From: Fodinicurvata sediminis DSM 21159
GTDB taxonomy: Bacteria > Pseudomonadota > Alphaproteobacteria > Kiloniellales > DSM-21159
Length of the DNA: 64,000 bases
NCBI RefSeq assembly: GCF_000420625.1
Contig: NZ_ATVH01000020.1
Coordinates: forward strand, 1-64,000
Reading direction: 5' to 3'
Shown: positions 50,531 through 60,267 of the stretch, piece by piece
How positions within the stretch are numbered: the stretch's first letter is position 1
How the letters are laid out: every line of letters starts with the position of its first letter
Made by a program: the position numbers and the translations under genes
Notes under the pieces: model-generated
Databases searched by the model: none
Seen by the model: the letters and a program-made list of their open reading frames with translations, nothing else
Told to the model about the DNA's origin: nothing

Positions 50531-51394
50531 ATGACGGATGCGGATCTGACGGCCTGGATCGGGCGGCAGGAACGGCGCGAGGACCGGATCGACGCCAACC
50601 GGGCGAACGGCCTGAGAGCAACCCTGGAGAGTCCGGATCCGCTTTTCCGTGAAGGCGATGCGCTGCCTCCGCTGTGGCACTGGACCTATTTCTGGGACAT
50701 AGCCGCGCAGTCGGAGTTGGGTCCGGACGGGCATCCGGCGCGCGGCGGATTCCTGCCGCCTGTGGACCTGCCACGACGCATGTGGGCGGGGGGTCGCCTG
50801 AAATGGCCCGGGGATTTGATGGTCGGTGGGATGGCGCACCGCGAATCCACGATCACATCGGTCCAGGAGAAGTCAGGGCGGTCCGGGCGGCTGGTTTTCG
50901 TCACGGTTCGCCATGTCATTTCCGGGGACGCCGGACCGGCCATCGAGGAAGAGCACGACATCGTCTATCGTGAAGCGCCCGGCAAGCAGGAGGCGTCCCC
51001 CAAGCCACCGGCGCCTCCGGAGAGCCCCGTGCGCTGGCAGCGCCGTGTCGAGACCGATGCGACGCGCTTGTTCCGCTATTCCGCGCTAACCTTCAACGGG
51101 CACCGCATCCATTACGATCATCCCTATGTCACTCAGGATGAGGGCTATCCCGGTCTGGTGGTTCATGGACCGATGATGGCGACCCTGATGGTGGAGCTGT
51201 TGCGGCATTCGGCGCCACAGCGCCGCGTGACAGGACTGGATTTCCGTGCGCGCAGTCCGGTCTTTGCACCGGCCAGTCTGGGGGTCTTCGCTGCCGATGC
51301 GGAGGCGGCAGGCGCCGAAACGGAGCGGCTGGAAACCTGGGTGACAGGAGACGCGGGCGCCCTGGCCATGTCGGGATTGGCCGAACTTGGCTAG
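50531..51394 (+). CDS. MaoC/HTD2-like acyl-CoA hydratase (mesaconyl-C4-CoA hydratase-like)
   Basis: 287 residues with two hot-dog halves: N-terminal LPPLWHWTYFWDIAAQSELGPDGHPARGGFLPP and MWAGGRLKWPG, C-terminal LFRYSALTFNGHRIHYDHPYVTQDEGYPGLVVHGPMMATLM with the hydratase D/H pair (FNGHRIHYD...HGP). It matches proteins annotated as 3-methylfumaryl-CoA/mesaconyl-C4-CoA hydratase or HTD2-like. The pathway here is not evident from neighbours. Confidence 0.8.
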   Translation: MTDADLTAWIGRQERREDRIDANRANGLRATLESPDPLFREGDALPPLWHWTYFWDIAAQSELGPDGHPARGGFLPPVDLPRRMWAGGRLKWPGDLMVGGMAHRESTITSVQEKSGRSGRLVFVTVRHVISGDAGPAIEEEHDIVYREAPGKQEASPKPPAPPESPVRWQRRVETDATRLFRYSALTFNGHRIHYDHPYVTQDEGYPGLVVHGPMMATLMVELLRHSAPQRRVTGLDFRARSPVFAPASLGVFAADAEAAGAETERLETWVTGDAGALAMSGLAELG

Positions 51395-51573
51395 GCGGCC
51401 GTCTCCGCGGTTCCCAGCGGCCGTCGCTTTCCTTGCATGCAGGCGCTGCGCAAGAGCCCTGCGGGGATAGGGGTTGAGCCGCTGTGGTCGGGCGGTATAG
51501 CTTGGGGCATCAAACACGCAAGGATGACCAGCGAAAGCGGCGTCCTCTATTCTCACGGAACAGGAGATCCGTC

Positions 51574-52962
51574 ATGTCGACTCGACCCAATTCGCCTGCG
51601 GCGAAGGACATCGCCTATAACCTGCATGCCTACACGAACGCGCGTCGGCACGAGGAGACTGGCCCGCTGATCGTGGATCACGGGAAGGGTGTCCATGTCT
51701 ATGACGACCAGGGCAAGGACTACATCGAGGGCATGGGCGGCCTCTGGTGCGTCGCGCTGGGCTTCGGCGAGGAGCGACTGGTGAAGGCAGCGACCGAGCA
51801 GATGCAGCGCCTGCCCTACTATCACAGCTTTGCCCAGAAATCCCATGAGCCTTCCATCGAGCTGTCGGAGCGCCTGCTGGACATGGCGCCGGGCGACCTG
51901 AGCAAGGTCTTCTATGCCAACTCTGGCTCGGAAGCCAACGACACGGTCGTGAAGCTGGTCTGGTACTACAACAATGCGCTGGGTCGGCCGAACAAGAAGA
52001 AGATCATCTCGCGCATCAAGGGCTATCACGGCGTGACGGTGGCTTCGGCCAGCCTGACCGGCCTGCCGACCAATCACCGGGATTTCGACCTGCCCATCGA
52101 CGGAATCCTGCACACCGCCAATCCGCACCACTATCACAACGCCTTCCCCGGAGAGAGCGAGGAAGAGTTCGCCAGCCGCATGGCCGGACAGCTCGAGGAG
52201 ATGATCCTGCGCGAAGGCCCGGACACCGTTGCGGCCTTCATCGGCGAGCCGGTGATGGGGGCCGGTGGCGTGATCGTGCCGCCGAAGACCTATTGGGAGA
52301 AGATCCAGCGCGTCTGCCGCAAGTACGATGTCCTGGTGATCGCGGACGAGGTCATCTGTGGCTTCGGGCGTACCGGCGAGATGTTCGGCAGCGATGTCTT
52401 CGGTATCAATCCTGACTTCCTGGTGGTCTCGAAGCAGATCACCTCGGCCTACATGCCGCTGTCGGCGGTGCTGATGACCGACCAGATCTATCAGGCCGTG
52501 GCCGACAACTCGGTCAAGATCAGCACCTTCGGTCACGGTTACACGGCCAGTGCCCACCCGGTGGCCACGGCGGTGGCACTGGAGAACCTGAAGATCCTGG
52601 AGGAACGCAAGATCGTCGATCATGTGAAACAGGTCGCACCGCGCTTGCAGGACGGCCTGCGGCGCTTCGCCGACCATCCCCTGGTGGGCGAGGTGCGCGG
52701 CATCGGCCTGATGGCCGCGGTGGAACTGATTGCCGACAAGGAGAAGCGCAGCCTTTTCGATCCCGTGGGGCGCGTCGGTTTCCACCTGTACGACGTCGCA
52801 CAGAAGAACGGCCTGATCCTGCGCAACATCGGGGATTCCCTGGCTTTCTGTCCGCCGCTGATCATCTCTGAGGACGAGATCGACACACTGCTGGACCGTT
52901 TCGGCCAGGCGCTCGACGAGACCTACAGCTGGAGCACCCGCACGGGCGTGGCCGCCGAATAA
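51574..52962 (+). CDS. Class III (omega) aminotransferase
   Basis: 462 residues from MSTRPNSPAAKDIAYNLHAYTN. PLP-enzyme marks: YIEGMGGLWCVALGFGEERL, FYANSGSEANDTVVKLVWYYNN, YHGVTVASASLTGL, VIADEVICGFGRTGEMFG, and the PLP Lys near residue 287 in LVVSKQITSAYMPLSAV, then FGHGYTASAHPVATAVAL. Family members transfer amino groups from beta-alanine, taurine or polyamine-type donors to pyruvate; the substrate is unknown. Confidence 0.88.
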   Translation: MSTRPNSPAAKDIAYNLHAYTNARRHEETGPLIVDHGKGVHVYDDQGKDYIEGMGGLWCVALGFGEERLVKAATEQMQRLPYYHSFAQKSHEPSIELSERLLDMAPGDLSKVFYANSGSEANDTVVKLVWYYNNALGRPNKKKIISRIKGYHGVTVASASLTGLPTNHRDFDLPIDGILHTANPHHYHNAFPGESEEEFASRMAGQLEEMILREGPDTVAAFIGEPVMGAGGVIVPPKTYWEKIQRVCRKYDVLVIADEVICGFGRTGEMFGSDVFGINPDFLVVSKQITSAYMPLSAVLMTDQIYQAVADNSVKISTFGHGYTASAHPVATAVALENLKILEERKIVDHVKQVAPRLQDGLRRFADHPLVGEVRGIGLMAAVELIADKEKRSLFDPVGRVGFHLYDVAQKNGLILRNIGDSLAFCPPLIISEDEIDTLLDRFGQALDETYSWSTRTGVAAE

Positions 52963-53028
52963 CAGACCTGCAGGGACGCGACCTTTTCGCCTCTTGGCGT
53001 GGCAGGTGCCAGGACTTAAGTTCCGGTC

Positions 53029-54243
53029 ATGGATTACGAAGGTTTCTTTGACCGGGAACTTGAGCGCCTGCGCGCCGAGGGTCGCTATCGCGTCTTTGCC
53101 GATCTGGAGCGCCAGGCCGGCGCCTTTCCGCGTGCGTTGCGCCATGACGATGCGGCCCAGACGCGCGCGGTCACTGTCTGGTGTTCCAACGATTACCTGG
53201 GCATGGGCCAGCACCCCAAGGTGCTGGAAGCCATGCAGGAGACCCTGGTCCGTTGTGGAGCCGGGGCAGGGGGAACGCGCAACATCTCGGGCACCAGCCA
53301 CGCGCACATCCTGCTGGAAACCGAGCTTGCGGACCTGCATGGCAAGCAGGCCGCCCTTGTCTTCACCTCTGGCTATGTCGCCAACTGGACGGCCTTGGGT
53401 ACGCTTGCAGCGAAGCTGCCGAAATGTGTCGTGCTGTCCGACGAGATGAACCATGCCTCGATGATCGAGGGCATTCGGCACAGTCGTGCGGACAAGCGCA
53501 TCTTCCGTCACAACGACGCACGCGACCTGGAGCGCAGGCTGCAAGACCTGCCACAGGACTGCGCGAAGCTTGTCGCCTTCGAGTCGGTCTATTCCATGGA
53601 CGGGGACATCGCCCCAATCGCGGATATCCTTGAGGTTGCCGAACGCCACGGCGCCTTTACCTACCTGGACGAGGTCCATGCCGTGGGCATGTACGGATCG
53701 CGGGGTGGCGGTGTGGCCGAGCGCGAGGGCCTTATGGAACGCATCGACCTGATCCAGGGTACCCTGGGCAAGGCCTTCGGTCTGATGGGGGGCTATATCG
53801 CCGGTTCGGCCCAGATGGTGGACTTCGTGCGCTCGCACGGCAGCGGATTCATCTTCACCACGGCCATGCCGCCCTCGCTGGCCGCAGGCGCGCGGGCCAG
53901 CGTACGGCACCTGAAGGAAAGCGATGCCGAGCGTACGGGCCAGCGTGTGGCCGTGGCGCGGGTTCGCGAACGCCTGACGGCCGCCGGCCTGCCCGTCATG
54001 CCCAGCGACAGCCATATCGTACCCCTGATGGTGAGGGATGCGGTGCTCTGCAAGGCGGCAAGCGACGCTCTGCTGCAGGACCACGGCGTCTATGTGCAGC
54101 CCATCAACTATCCCACGGTGCCCCAGGGCACGGAACGACTGCGCCTGACACCCACACCGCTGCACAGCACGGACGATATCGAACAACTGGTGCAAGCGTT
54201 GAGCGATGTCTGGGAGCGGTTGGAGATTCGCAAGGCAGCGTGA
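53029..54243 (+). CDS. hemA: 5-aminolevulinate synthase
   Basis: 404 residues: glycine-binding N-terminus ([20 protein letters not shown]), [65 protein letters not shown] and the PLP Lys in [16 protein letters not shown] (near residue 248). It condenses glycine and succinyl-CoA, the heme precursor route typical of alphaproteobacteria (and mitochondria). RBS before ATG 53029 is weak. Confidence 0.95.
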   Translation: MDYEGFFDRELERLRAEGRYRVFADLERQAGAFPRALRHDDAAQTRAVTVWCSNDYLGMGQHPKVLEAMQETLVRCGAGAGGTRNISGTSHAHILLETELADLHGKQAALVFTSGYVANWTALGTLAAKLPKCVVLSDEMNHASMIEGIRHSRADKRIFRHNDARDLERRLQDLPQDCAKLVAFESVYSMDGDIAPIADILEVAERHGAFTYLDEVHAVGMYGSRGGGVAEREGLMERIDLIQGTLGKAFGLMGGYIAGSAQMVDFVRSHGSGFIFTTAMPPSLAAGARASVRHLKESDAERTGQRVAVARVRERLTAAGLPVMPSDSHIVPLMVRDAVLCKAASDALLQDHGVYVQPINYPTVPQGTERLRLTPTPLHSTDDIEQLVQALSDVWERLEIRKAA

Positions 54244-54364
54244 AGACTCAGACAGCCGGCGATTTATGATTTGTGGAAGGACGAGGCTCGGAATAGTCTT
54301 CTTTTCGCCTGCCGAATGACCAAAGCGTCCCCGCGCCATTCATCTAGTCCAAAGGTGTTGTAAA

Positions 54365-55216
54365 ATGTTGCAGACAGAAACCGACAGTGGGCCCGCGAAA
54401 GATAGAAAAAACCCGGAGGTGCGGGTTGCGATCGCCAGTCTGGGCGCAATCGGTCTGAAGCTTGCACAGGAACTGGATGCGGGAATACCTGGATACCGTC
54501 TCGTGGCCGTATCCGCGCGCACACCCGAAGCAGCGACCGAGCGCATGAGCGGCTTCAAGTCGGCCGTTCCCGTGCTGCCGATCGAGGATCTGGAGGCGCA
54601 TGCGGACCTGGTCATCGAATGTGCGCCCTCCGCTCTTTTATCGGACATTGCCACCCCCTTTCTGAAGGCGGGCAAGACCGTCATCGCACTGTCGGCCGGC
54701 GCCCTTCTGAACAATGACCACTTGCAAACCATTGCAGCCGAGCATGGTGGCCGAATCATCGTTCCTTCTGGTGCGTTGCTGGGGCTGGATGCGGTCGCGG
54801 CTGCGGCGGAAGGCAAGATCGAGTCCGTGCGGATGATTACGCGCAAGCCGGTTCGCGGTTTGCTGGGCGCGCCATATCTTGAGAAGAACGGCATAGACCT
54901 GACCGGTATCACCGAACCCATGAAGGTCTTCGAGGGCAGCGCACGTGAAGCCGCCGCTGGCTTTCCGGCCAACCTGAATGTCGCAGTTGCCCTGTCCCTG
55001 GCTGGGGTCGGTCCGGACAAGACGACGCTCGAGATCTGGGCGGATCCTGATCTGACGCGCAATACCCACAGCATCCAGGTGGTATCGGACAGCGCAAATC
55101 TGGAAATGAAGATCGAGAACATTCCGTCGGAGAATCCGAAGACAGGCCGCATCACGGCGCAATCGGTTCTGGCGGTTCTGCGGAAGATGAGCGCCAGTTT
55201 GAGTGTTGGTACCTGA
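54365..55216 (+). CDS. nadX: L-aspartate dehydrogenase
   Basis: 283 residues. N-terminal Rossmann VAIASLGAIGLKLAQELDAG, then LVIECAPSALLSDIATPFLKAGKTVIALSAGALL, IIVPSGALLGLDAVAAAAEG, and the C-terminal GFPANLNVAVALSLAGVGPDKTTLEIWADP with catalytic His in NTHSIQV. Oxidises aspartate to iminoaspartate for NAD synthesis or for aspartate use. The start ATG at 54365 matches the family. Followed by a terminator. Confidence 0.88.
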   Translation: MLQTETDSGPAKDRKNPEVRVAIASLGAIGLKLAQELDAGIPGYRLVAVSARTPEAATERMSGFKSAVPVLPIEDLEAHADLVIECAPSALLSDIATPFLKAGKTVIALSAGALLNNDHLQTIAAEHGGRIIVPSGALLGLDAVAAAAEGKIESVRMITRKPVRGLLGAPYLEKNGIDLTGITEPMKVFEGSAREAAAGFPANLNVAVALSLAGVGPDKTTLEIWADPDLTRNTHSIQVVSDSANLEMKIENIPSENPKTGRITAQSVLAVLRKMSASLSVGT

Positions 55217-55229
55217 TCCGAGGGCACAG

Positions 55230-55272
55230 GGGCAATGAAGGGCCCGGGCTATTGGTCACTTCATGCCCTTTT
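55230..55272 (+). terminator. Hairpin terminator after nadX
   Basis: GGGCAATGAAG pairs with CTTCATGCCC (one bulged A) around an 18-nt loop, followed by TTTT. 14 bases after the nadX stop. Confidence 0.6.
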
Positions 55273-55357
55273 ACAGCAGACGACTTGTTGAACAGCCGCA
55301 TGCAGCGACGTTGCCGAAAGAGTTTCGCTGTTGAACAAGCGAGCCTAGTAAAATAAG

Positions 55358-55377
55358 AACGATTATCATTATCATTT
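55358..55377. promoter_or_regulatory. Fur-like iron box
   Basis: AACGATTATCATTATCATTT; its complement reads AAATGATAATGATAATCGTT, matching the Fur core GATAATGATAATC. It lies about 70 bases upstream of the PadR-like gene. The regulator could be Fur, Mur or another family member in alphaproteobacteria. Confidence 0.6.
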
Positions 55378-55446
55378 AGCTGGACATGACGACAGAGCTG
55401 TCCTATATTCGGTCTTCCAACGCTTCTTCACTGTGAAGGACAGCCC

Positions 55447-56004
55447 ATGTATCGCGACAACAGCCTGATGCCCAATGAGGCGATCCGCCTGCTGGCGCTG
55501 GGACTGCTTGCCGAGCGCCCCCGCCATTACGCCGAGCTGGCAGGCGATGTGCGCCACTTCACGGAGCGCATGGTCGGGCCCTCCCTGGATCTTCTGGCAC
55601 AACCGCTTGAGTTGCTGAAACTGGAAGGCCTGGCCGAGTCCGTCGAGGGCGAGGGTATGAGCGACAATGCCCTGCTGCAGCTGACCGACAGCGGACAGGA
55701 GGAGATGCGCAAGCTGTTGAGTGCCAACATGCGTGCCCAGGTGAATGACCTGAACAAGCTGATTGTCGCCATCAAGATGCGCTTTCTGCACCTCTTGCCT
55801 GTCGAGGACCAGAAGCGTCAACTGGATCTGCTGATCGAGATCTTCGACCGCGAAAGTGTGCGACTGAATGACCTGCGTAGTTATCAGGATGCCGAAGCCT
55901 CGGCCCTGTCCGACTGGCTGGATCTCGAGATCTCGCAGTCGCGTTCCCGCCTTGCCTGGTTCGAGGAACTGCGCGAACGGCTTGAGAGCCGCGGCGAATA
56001 CTGA
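55447..56004 (+). CDS. PadR-like winged-helix regulator
   Basis: 185 residues: winged-helix start (LLALGLLAERPRHYAELAGDVRHF, LDLLAQPLELLKLEGLAESVEGEG, LLQLTDSGQEEMRKLL) and a helical C-terminal half (FLHLLPVEDQKRQLDLLIEIFDRESVRLNDLRSYQ ... SRLAWFEELRERLESRGEY) as in PadR/Vir-type regulators. The Fur-like box ahead of it suggests iron-dependent expression. The small DUF2892 gene follows. Confidence 0.75.
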   Translation: MYRDNSLMPNEAIRLLALGLLAERPRHYAELAGDVRHFTERMVGPSLDLLAQPLELLKLEGLAESVEGEGMSDNALLQLTDSGQEEMRKLLSANMRAQVNDLNKLIVAIKMRFLHLLPVEDQKRQLDLLIEIFDRESVRLNDLRSYQDAEASALSDWLDLEISQSRSRLAWFEELRERLESRGEY

Positions 56005-56090
56005 AGAGGCTATCTCTCAAAAGAGCCTTCGACTTTCCGGACCAACAGGAAGATGATCGGGGCATGGTTTCCCCTTTGGAGTGAAGGGCC

Positions 56091-56294
56091 ATGTCTCTTG
56101 AACGTATGGTGTTGCTAATCGTTGGCCTTGTCATCGTGATCAGCGTCCTGTTGGCGGTTTACGTGAACCTCAACTGGCTCTGGCTGACGGGACTGATGGG
56201 CGCCCACCTGATCCAGGCCTCCTTTACCGGTCTCTGTCCCGTTGTGGCCCTGCTGAAGCGCATGAAGCTACCGCAGCGCCCCGGTTTCGGTTGA
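56091..56294 (+). CDS. DUF2892 family inner-membrane protein
   Basis: 67 residues with two membrane segments: MVLLIVGLVIVISVLLAVYVN and LWLTGLMGAHLIQASFTGLCPVVALLKRM. The LTGLCP-type motif marks the YgaP-linked DUF2892 family (membrane partner of rhodanese-like domains). No rhodanese domain is attached. 86 bases after the PadR-like gene, probably same transcript. Confidence 0.78.
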   Translation: MSLERMVLLIVGLVIVISVLLAVYVNLNWLWLTGLMGAHLIQASFTGLCPVVALLKRMKLPQRPGFG

Positions 56295-56449
56295 ACTTCG
56301 CGTTTCGGCTGAACTTAGGGTTTCGGTCGAGCATTGACGAGGGCATCCCGGCAGGTCGGCCGAATTCATTCGGGGACGAATGGGTTGTGAGCGCCCGGGC
56401 CGGCGGTCTATAAGCACGCCGTATTCTGCCTGCCCTGCCGGAGTTTCCC

Positions 56450-57451
56450 TTGCCGTTTCTACGCGACCCCTTCCTGGCCATGATGACCGGTGTCCTGGTC
56501 CTGGCCAGCGTTCTGCCGGCAGAAGGGCATGTGGCCGATTTCTTCAGCAAACTGAGCGCACTGGCGGTGGCCTTGCTGTTCTTCCTGCATGGCGCCATCC
56601 TGTCGCGTGCGGCTCTGCTGGACGGCGTGACACAATGGCGCTTGCATCTCTTTATCCTGGCAACGACCTTCCTGTTCTTCCCGCTTCTGGTTTTGCCGTT
56701 GGGTCTGTTGCCAGAGAGCCTGCTGCCCGAGGACCTGTTGACAGGGTTTCTCTACATGGGGGCCCTGCCCTCGGCGATTTCCTCCTCGATTGCCCTCACA
56801 GCGGTCGCTCGGGGGAATGTCCCCGCGGCGATCTGCAACACAGCGGGCTCGAATGTCTTCGGCCTGATGCTGACGCCCTTCCTGGCGGCCCTGCTGCTCA
56901 GCACCACGGCCGTGGGCGGCATCGACCTTGTCGAATCCCTGAAGGATATCTTCATCGGCCTGCTGCTGCCCTTCCTGGTTGGCCAATTGCTCCATCCCTG
57001 GATCGGTGGTGCTCTGAACCGCCGGAAAACCCTGCTGGGCCGCTATGACAAGCTGGTGATCCTCATCATCATCTACACCGCGTTCTCGCAATCGGTGACC
57101 CAGGGCCTCTGGAGCAAGTTGCCTCTGCACAGTCTCGGGCTGGCACTGTTGCTCTGTCTACTTTTGCTGGCGGTGGCCGTGGCCTTCACGCTCTACGGAT
57201 CGCGCCTTCTGGGTCTGGGGCGGGCCGAAGAGGTAACGGCCGTATTCTGCGGATCGAAGAAAAGCCTGGCCACGGGCCTGCCACTGGCGCAGGTGATGTT
57301 TGCCGCGTCCCCTGCACTGGGCATGATCGTTCTGCCGGTCATGATCTACAACCAGTTGCAGATCATGCTGGGCGCCATACTGGCCCAGCGCTACGCTCGT
57401 CAGGACGACGAAAGGCAGCAGCCAACCGAAAGCCCGGCCCAGGCTCAGTAA
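56450..57451 (+). CDS. Bile acid:sodium symporter-family (BASS) transporter
   Basis: 333 residues and about ten membrane segments: FLHGAILSRAALLDGVTQWRLHLFIL, LLTGFLYMGALPSAISSSIALTAVARGNVPAAICNTAGSNVFGLML (the ion-binding crossover region with many Ser/Thr/Asn), and AVFCGSKKSLATGLPLAQVMF. Close to YfeH-like transporters; substrates are organic anions, not established. Start is TTG 56450; an ATG exists at 56480. It overlaps the stop of the convergent SDR gene. Confidence 0.85.
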   Translation: MPFLRDPFLAMMTGVLVLASVLPAEGHVADFFSKLSALAVALLFFLHGAILSRAALLDGVTQWRLHLFILATTFLFFPLLVLPLGLLPESLLPEDLLTGFLYMGALPSAISSSIALTAVARGNVPAAICNTAGSNVFGLMLTPFLAALLLSTTAVGGIDLVESLKDIFIGLLLPFLVGQLLHPWIGGALNRRKTLLGRYDKLVILIIIYTAFSQSVTQGLWSKLPLHSLGLALLLCLLLLAVAVAFTLYGSRLLGLGRAEEVTAVFCGSKKSLATGLPLAQVMFAASPALGMIVLPVMIYNQLQIMLGAILAQRYARQDDERQQPTESPAQAQ

Positions 57452-58251
57452 AGGTGCTGACCGCCGGTGACGAAGACCTCGCTGCCCGTGACATAGCCGA
57501 AATCGCTGCTGCAGAGCTGGAAGACCGCCCCGGCCACTTCCTCGGGTGTGCCCATGCGCTGCATGGGAATGCGCGGGATCAGTGCCTCGTACTCCGGGCC
57601 GACCATGGAGGTTTCGATCTCGCCGGGGGCCACGGCATTCACGCGCACGCCAAGCTCGGCGAACTCCACCGCCATCTCGCGCGTCAACGCTGACAGCGCC
57701 GCCTTAGATGTGGAATAGGCCGAACCGGCGAAGGGATGGATGGCATGGCCGGCAATGGAGGTGATGTTTACGATCGCACCCTGGCCCCTGCGCAAGGGGA
57801 CAGCAAAGCCACGCGCCAGAGCCAGGGGGGCGAAGAAATTCAACTCGAAGACCTCGCGCCAGCCGGCAATGTCGCCGTTCAGGCAGCCCAGCCGTTCCTT
57901 GAAGGGCGTCTTGGGCGAGATGGCGGCGTTGTTGACCATGGCATTGAGCGGAATATCCCCCAGGATCTCGTTGCCCTTGGCGATGAATTCCTGAACGCCT
58001 TCGGGATCGCCGATATCGGCGGTGACATGATGCGTCCAGTTGGGATCGTAGCGGCATTCCGGGGGAATGGCATCGCGCGAACAGGTGATCACCCGCCAGC
58101 CTTCCCGGGAAAAGCGCTGAACGGTGGCATGGCCTATGCCACGACTGGCTCCGGTCAGCAGCAGGGTCTTGCGCTGTCCTGAATCCTCTCCGTTCGAGGC
58201 CGAATCCGAATCAGGAGCTTGCGCCGTCTCGGGCGGTGTCTGCGATGACAT
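57445..58251 (-). CDS. SDR-family oxidoreductase
   Basis: 268 residues. TGASRGIG loop (about residue 33), NNAAISPKTPF, IVNITSIAG, YSTSK active site, GSEVFVTGGQHLY end. The N-terminus has about 30 polar residues before the fold (TAQAPDSDSASNGEDSGQRK), longer than usual. Substrate unknown. Transcribed toward the BASS gene. Confidence 0.87.
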   Translation of the reverse strand: MSSQTPPETAQAPDSDSASNGEDSGQRKTLLLTGASRGIGHATVQRFSREGWRVITCSRDAIPPECRYDPNWTHHVTADIGDPEGVQEFIAKGNEILGDIPLNAMVNNAAISPKTPFKERLGCLNGDIAGWREVFELNFFAPLALARGFAVPLRRGQGAIVNITSIAGHAIHPFAGSAYSTSKAALSALTREMAVEFAELGVRVNAVAPGEIETSMVGPEYEALIPRIPMQRMGTPEEVAGAVFQLCSSDFGYVTGSEVFVTGGQHLY

Positions 58252-58316
58252 GGGCGGTTTGTCCTTGTTGGTCTTCCAATGGGGGCCTGACTTCCAGGAC
58301 AGGTCTGCCGGCAGGC

Positions 58317-59186
58317 TCAGTGCGCCATGAAGACAGGAAGCGCCGCGCTGTTCAAGACCGTTTGCGTGGCGCCGCCCAGCAGGAATTCGCGAAGACGGCT
58401 ATGGCTGTAGGCGCCCATGACCAGCATGTCGCCCTGGACTTCGCTGGTCTCGGCCAGCAGGCTTTCCCCGGCCGAGGACAGGATCTCGGTGCGCCGCGCC
58501 TCCGCCGTGATCCCGTGGCGCTGGAGATAGAAGACCAGATCCTGGGGATCGGTCTTGTCGTCGTCCTTGCGTACCAGACTGATCACGGTGACCTTCTCGG
58601 CCTGCTTCAGAAAGGCCATTGCATTGCGCGCCGCCTTGGCGGATTGGCCGCCTCCGTCCCAGGCCACCACGATGTTGCGCCCGAAGGTCTCGCTGGTGCC
58701 CGGCGGAACAAGCAGGATCGGTCGCCCCGCATTGAAGAGCACGGCTTCCAGGGCAGGGGTGTAGGCCGATTCCCGATCTTCCGGGGGGCGGCCTATCAGG
58801 ACCATGTCGAACAAAAGGGAACGGTGCGCCAGGACGTCGTCCTCGCTGCCCTCTAGGTTGCGCCACCCCACATTGAAGCCGCGTGCTCCGGCCAGTTCAT
58901 CGGCTGATTTCGGTTCCACACCGATGGCCTTGCACTGGGCGTCGAAGTAACCCCGGGCAGCGTCTCGGTATTCGCTGTTCCGGGCGCGGATGTCGTTCAT
59001 CATCTGGTCGACCATGGCGCCCGACATGCCTTCGCCGAGCAGTGGAATGCTGGAATAGGGGTCAGCCTCGATATGGAGGACTTCGACATAGGCGTCGTGC
59101 TGCTGTCCCATCCGAAAGGCGGCCTTCAGCACGTCGGTGGTGTTTTCACTGCCGTCCGCGACGGCCAGAATGGCTGCTATGGACAT
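58317..59186 (-). CDS. Tandem UspA universal stress protein
   Basis: 289 residues with two UspA halves. The first begins MSIAAILAVADGSENTTDVLKAAFRMG and has lost the ATP-loop Gly pattern; the second ends with LVMGAYSHSRLREFLLGGATQTVLNSAALPVFMAH, the G-2X-G-9X-G(S/T)-like ATP motif. Typical of stress responses in stationary phase. Located between the SDR and the CDF exporter, same strand. Confidence 0.9.
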   Translation of the reverse strand: MSIAAILAVADGSENTTDVLKAAFRMGQQHDAYVEVLHIEADPYSSIPLLGEGMSGAMVDQMMNDIRARNSEYRDAARGYFDAQCKAIGVEPKSADELAGARGFNVGWRNLEGSEDDVLAHRSLLFDMVLIGRPPEDRESAYTPALEAVLFNAGRPILLVPPGTSETFGRNIVVAWDGGGQSAKAARNAMAFLKQAEKVTVISLVRKDDDKTDPQDLVFYLQRHGITAEARRTEILSSAGESLLAETSEVQGDMLVMGAYSHSRLREFLLGGATQTVLNSAALPVFMAH

Positions 59187-59275
59187 GATTTGCCTCGCCC
59201 CTAATGTTATCCGTCAATCCATCATAACATACACCAAGAACATGGCCGCGACAGGAATTCCACAGTTTATCTGCG

Positions 59276-60205
59276 TTACTTCGGCGCAGTCCTGTCCGTT
59301 TCGTCCGCATAGACATGGGTGTCCTCGGACAGGATGTGCGGGTCCTGATGGATGAGGACCTCCGCGCCGGGATAGAGCGTCTGCAGTTCGGCTTCGATCG
59401 TGTCGGCAATGGCATGGGCGCGATAGAGTGTCATCGAGCCGTCGATCTCCAGATGCAGCTGAATGAAATCCTGTTGTCCCGAGCTGCGCGTTTTCAGGTC
59501 ATGGACCCCCAGAACGTCACTGTGGGCCTTGACGGTATCAAGGATACGCTGACGGTCGGCATCGGGGAGTTCATGGTCCATCAGAATATCGAGGGACTGG
59601 CGCGCAATCTTCCAGGCGCTGCGCAGCAGGATGGCAGCAATGCCAAGGGCGATGATGGGGTCCGCCAGGGTCCAGCCGAGATAGATGGAAAGGACCAAGG
59701 CCAGGATGACGGCGGCATTCATCAGCAGGTCGCTGAGGTAGTGCAGGGCGTCGGCCCCGATTGCGATGGACTTCGTGTGATGCACCACATAGCGCTGGAA
59801 GGAGGTCAGGCCCAGCGTTGCCACGATGGAGACCAGCATCACGGCGATTCCCCAGGCCCCGTGCTCCGGTTGTTGTGGCGTGATCAGGCGGCTGACCGAT
59901 TCCGCGATGAGAAACAGCCCCGAACCGGCCACCAGCCCCGCCTGGGCCAGGGCTGCCAGGGGCTCGATCTTGCCGTGGCCGAAGCGATGGTTGCTGTCTG
60001 CCGGGACGAGCGATTGCCGTACCGCGAACAGCGTCATGACCGATGCCGCCGCATCCAGCAGGGAATCGATCAGGCTGGACAGCAGGGCGACGGAATCCGT
60101 GACCTGCCAGGCCACGACCTTCAGCAGGATCAGGCCGCTGGCCGTTGCAACGGAGGCGTAGGTGGCGCCGCGCATCAAGGCGGCCTTGCGTTGCCTGGCT
60201 GACAT
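59276..60205 (-). CDS. fieF: Cation diffusion facilitator (FieF-like metal exporter)
   Basis: 309 residues from MSARQRKAALMRGATYAS. Six membrane segments; metal site residues in SLIDSLLDAAAS (D...D in TM2) and ALHYLSDLLMNAAV (H...D in TM5); cytoplasmic C-terminal domain with HDLKTRSSGQQDFIQLHLEIDG. Exports Zn(II)/Fe(II)-type divalent cations by proton antiport. GGAGG precedes the chosen start; the frame continues to 60295. Overlap region with pdxH end suggests cotranscription. Confidence 0.88.
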   Translation of the reverse strand: MSARQRKAALMRGATYASVATASGLILLKVVAWQVTDSVALLSSLIDSLLDAAASVMTLFAVRQSLVPADSNHRFGHGKIEPLAALAQAGLVAGSGLFLIAESVSRLITPQQPEHGAWGIAVMLVSIVATLGLTSFQRYVVHHTKSIAIGADALHYLSDLLMNAAVILALVLSIYLGWTLADPIIALGIAAILLRSAWKIARQSLDILMDHELPDADRQRILDTVKAHSDVLGVHDLKTRSSGQQDFIQLHLEIDGSMTLYRAHAIADTIEAELQTLYPGAEVLIHQDPHILSEDTHVYADETDRTAPK

Positions 60206-60267
60206 AACTTGTGGTCCTCCGTGACCCTGTCCGTCGTTCAGGGGGTCGTCACTTAGGGGTTCCTCGC

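Noticed and set aside
51553-54339. 928-codon open frame on the minus strand
   Set aside because: Antisense to the aminotransferase and hemA, both with full catalytic motifs; shadow frame.
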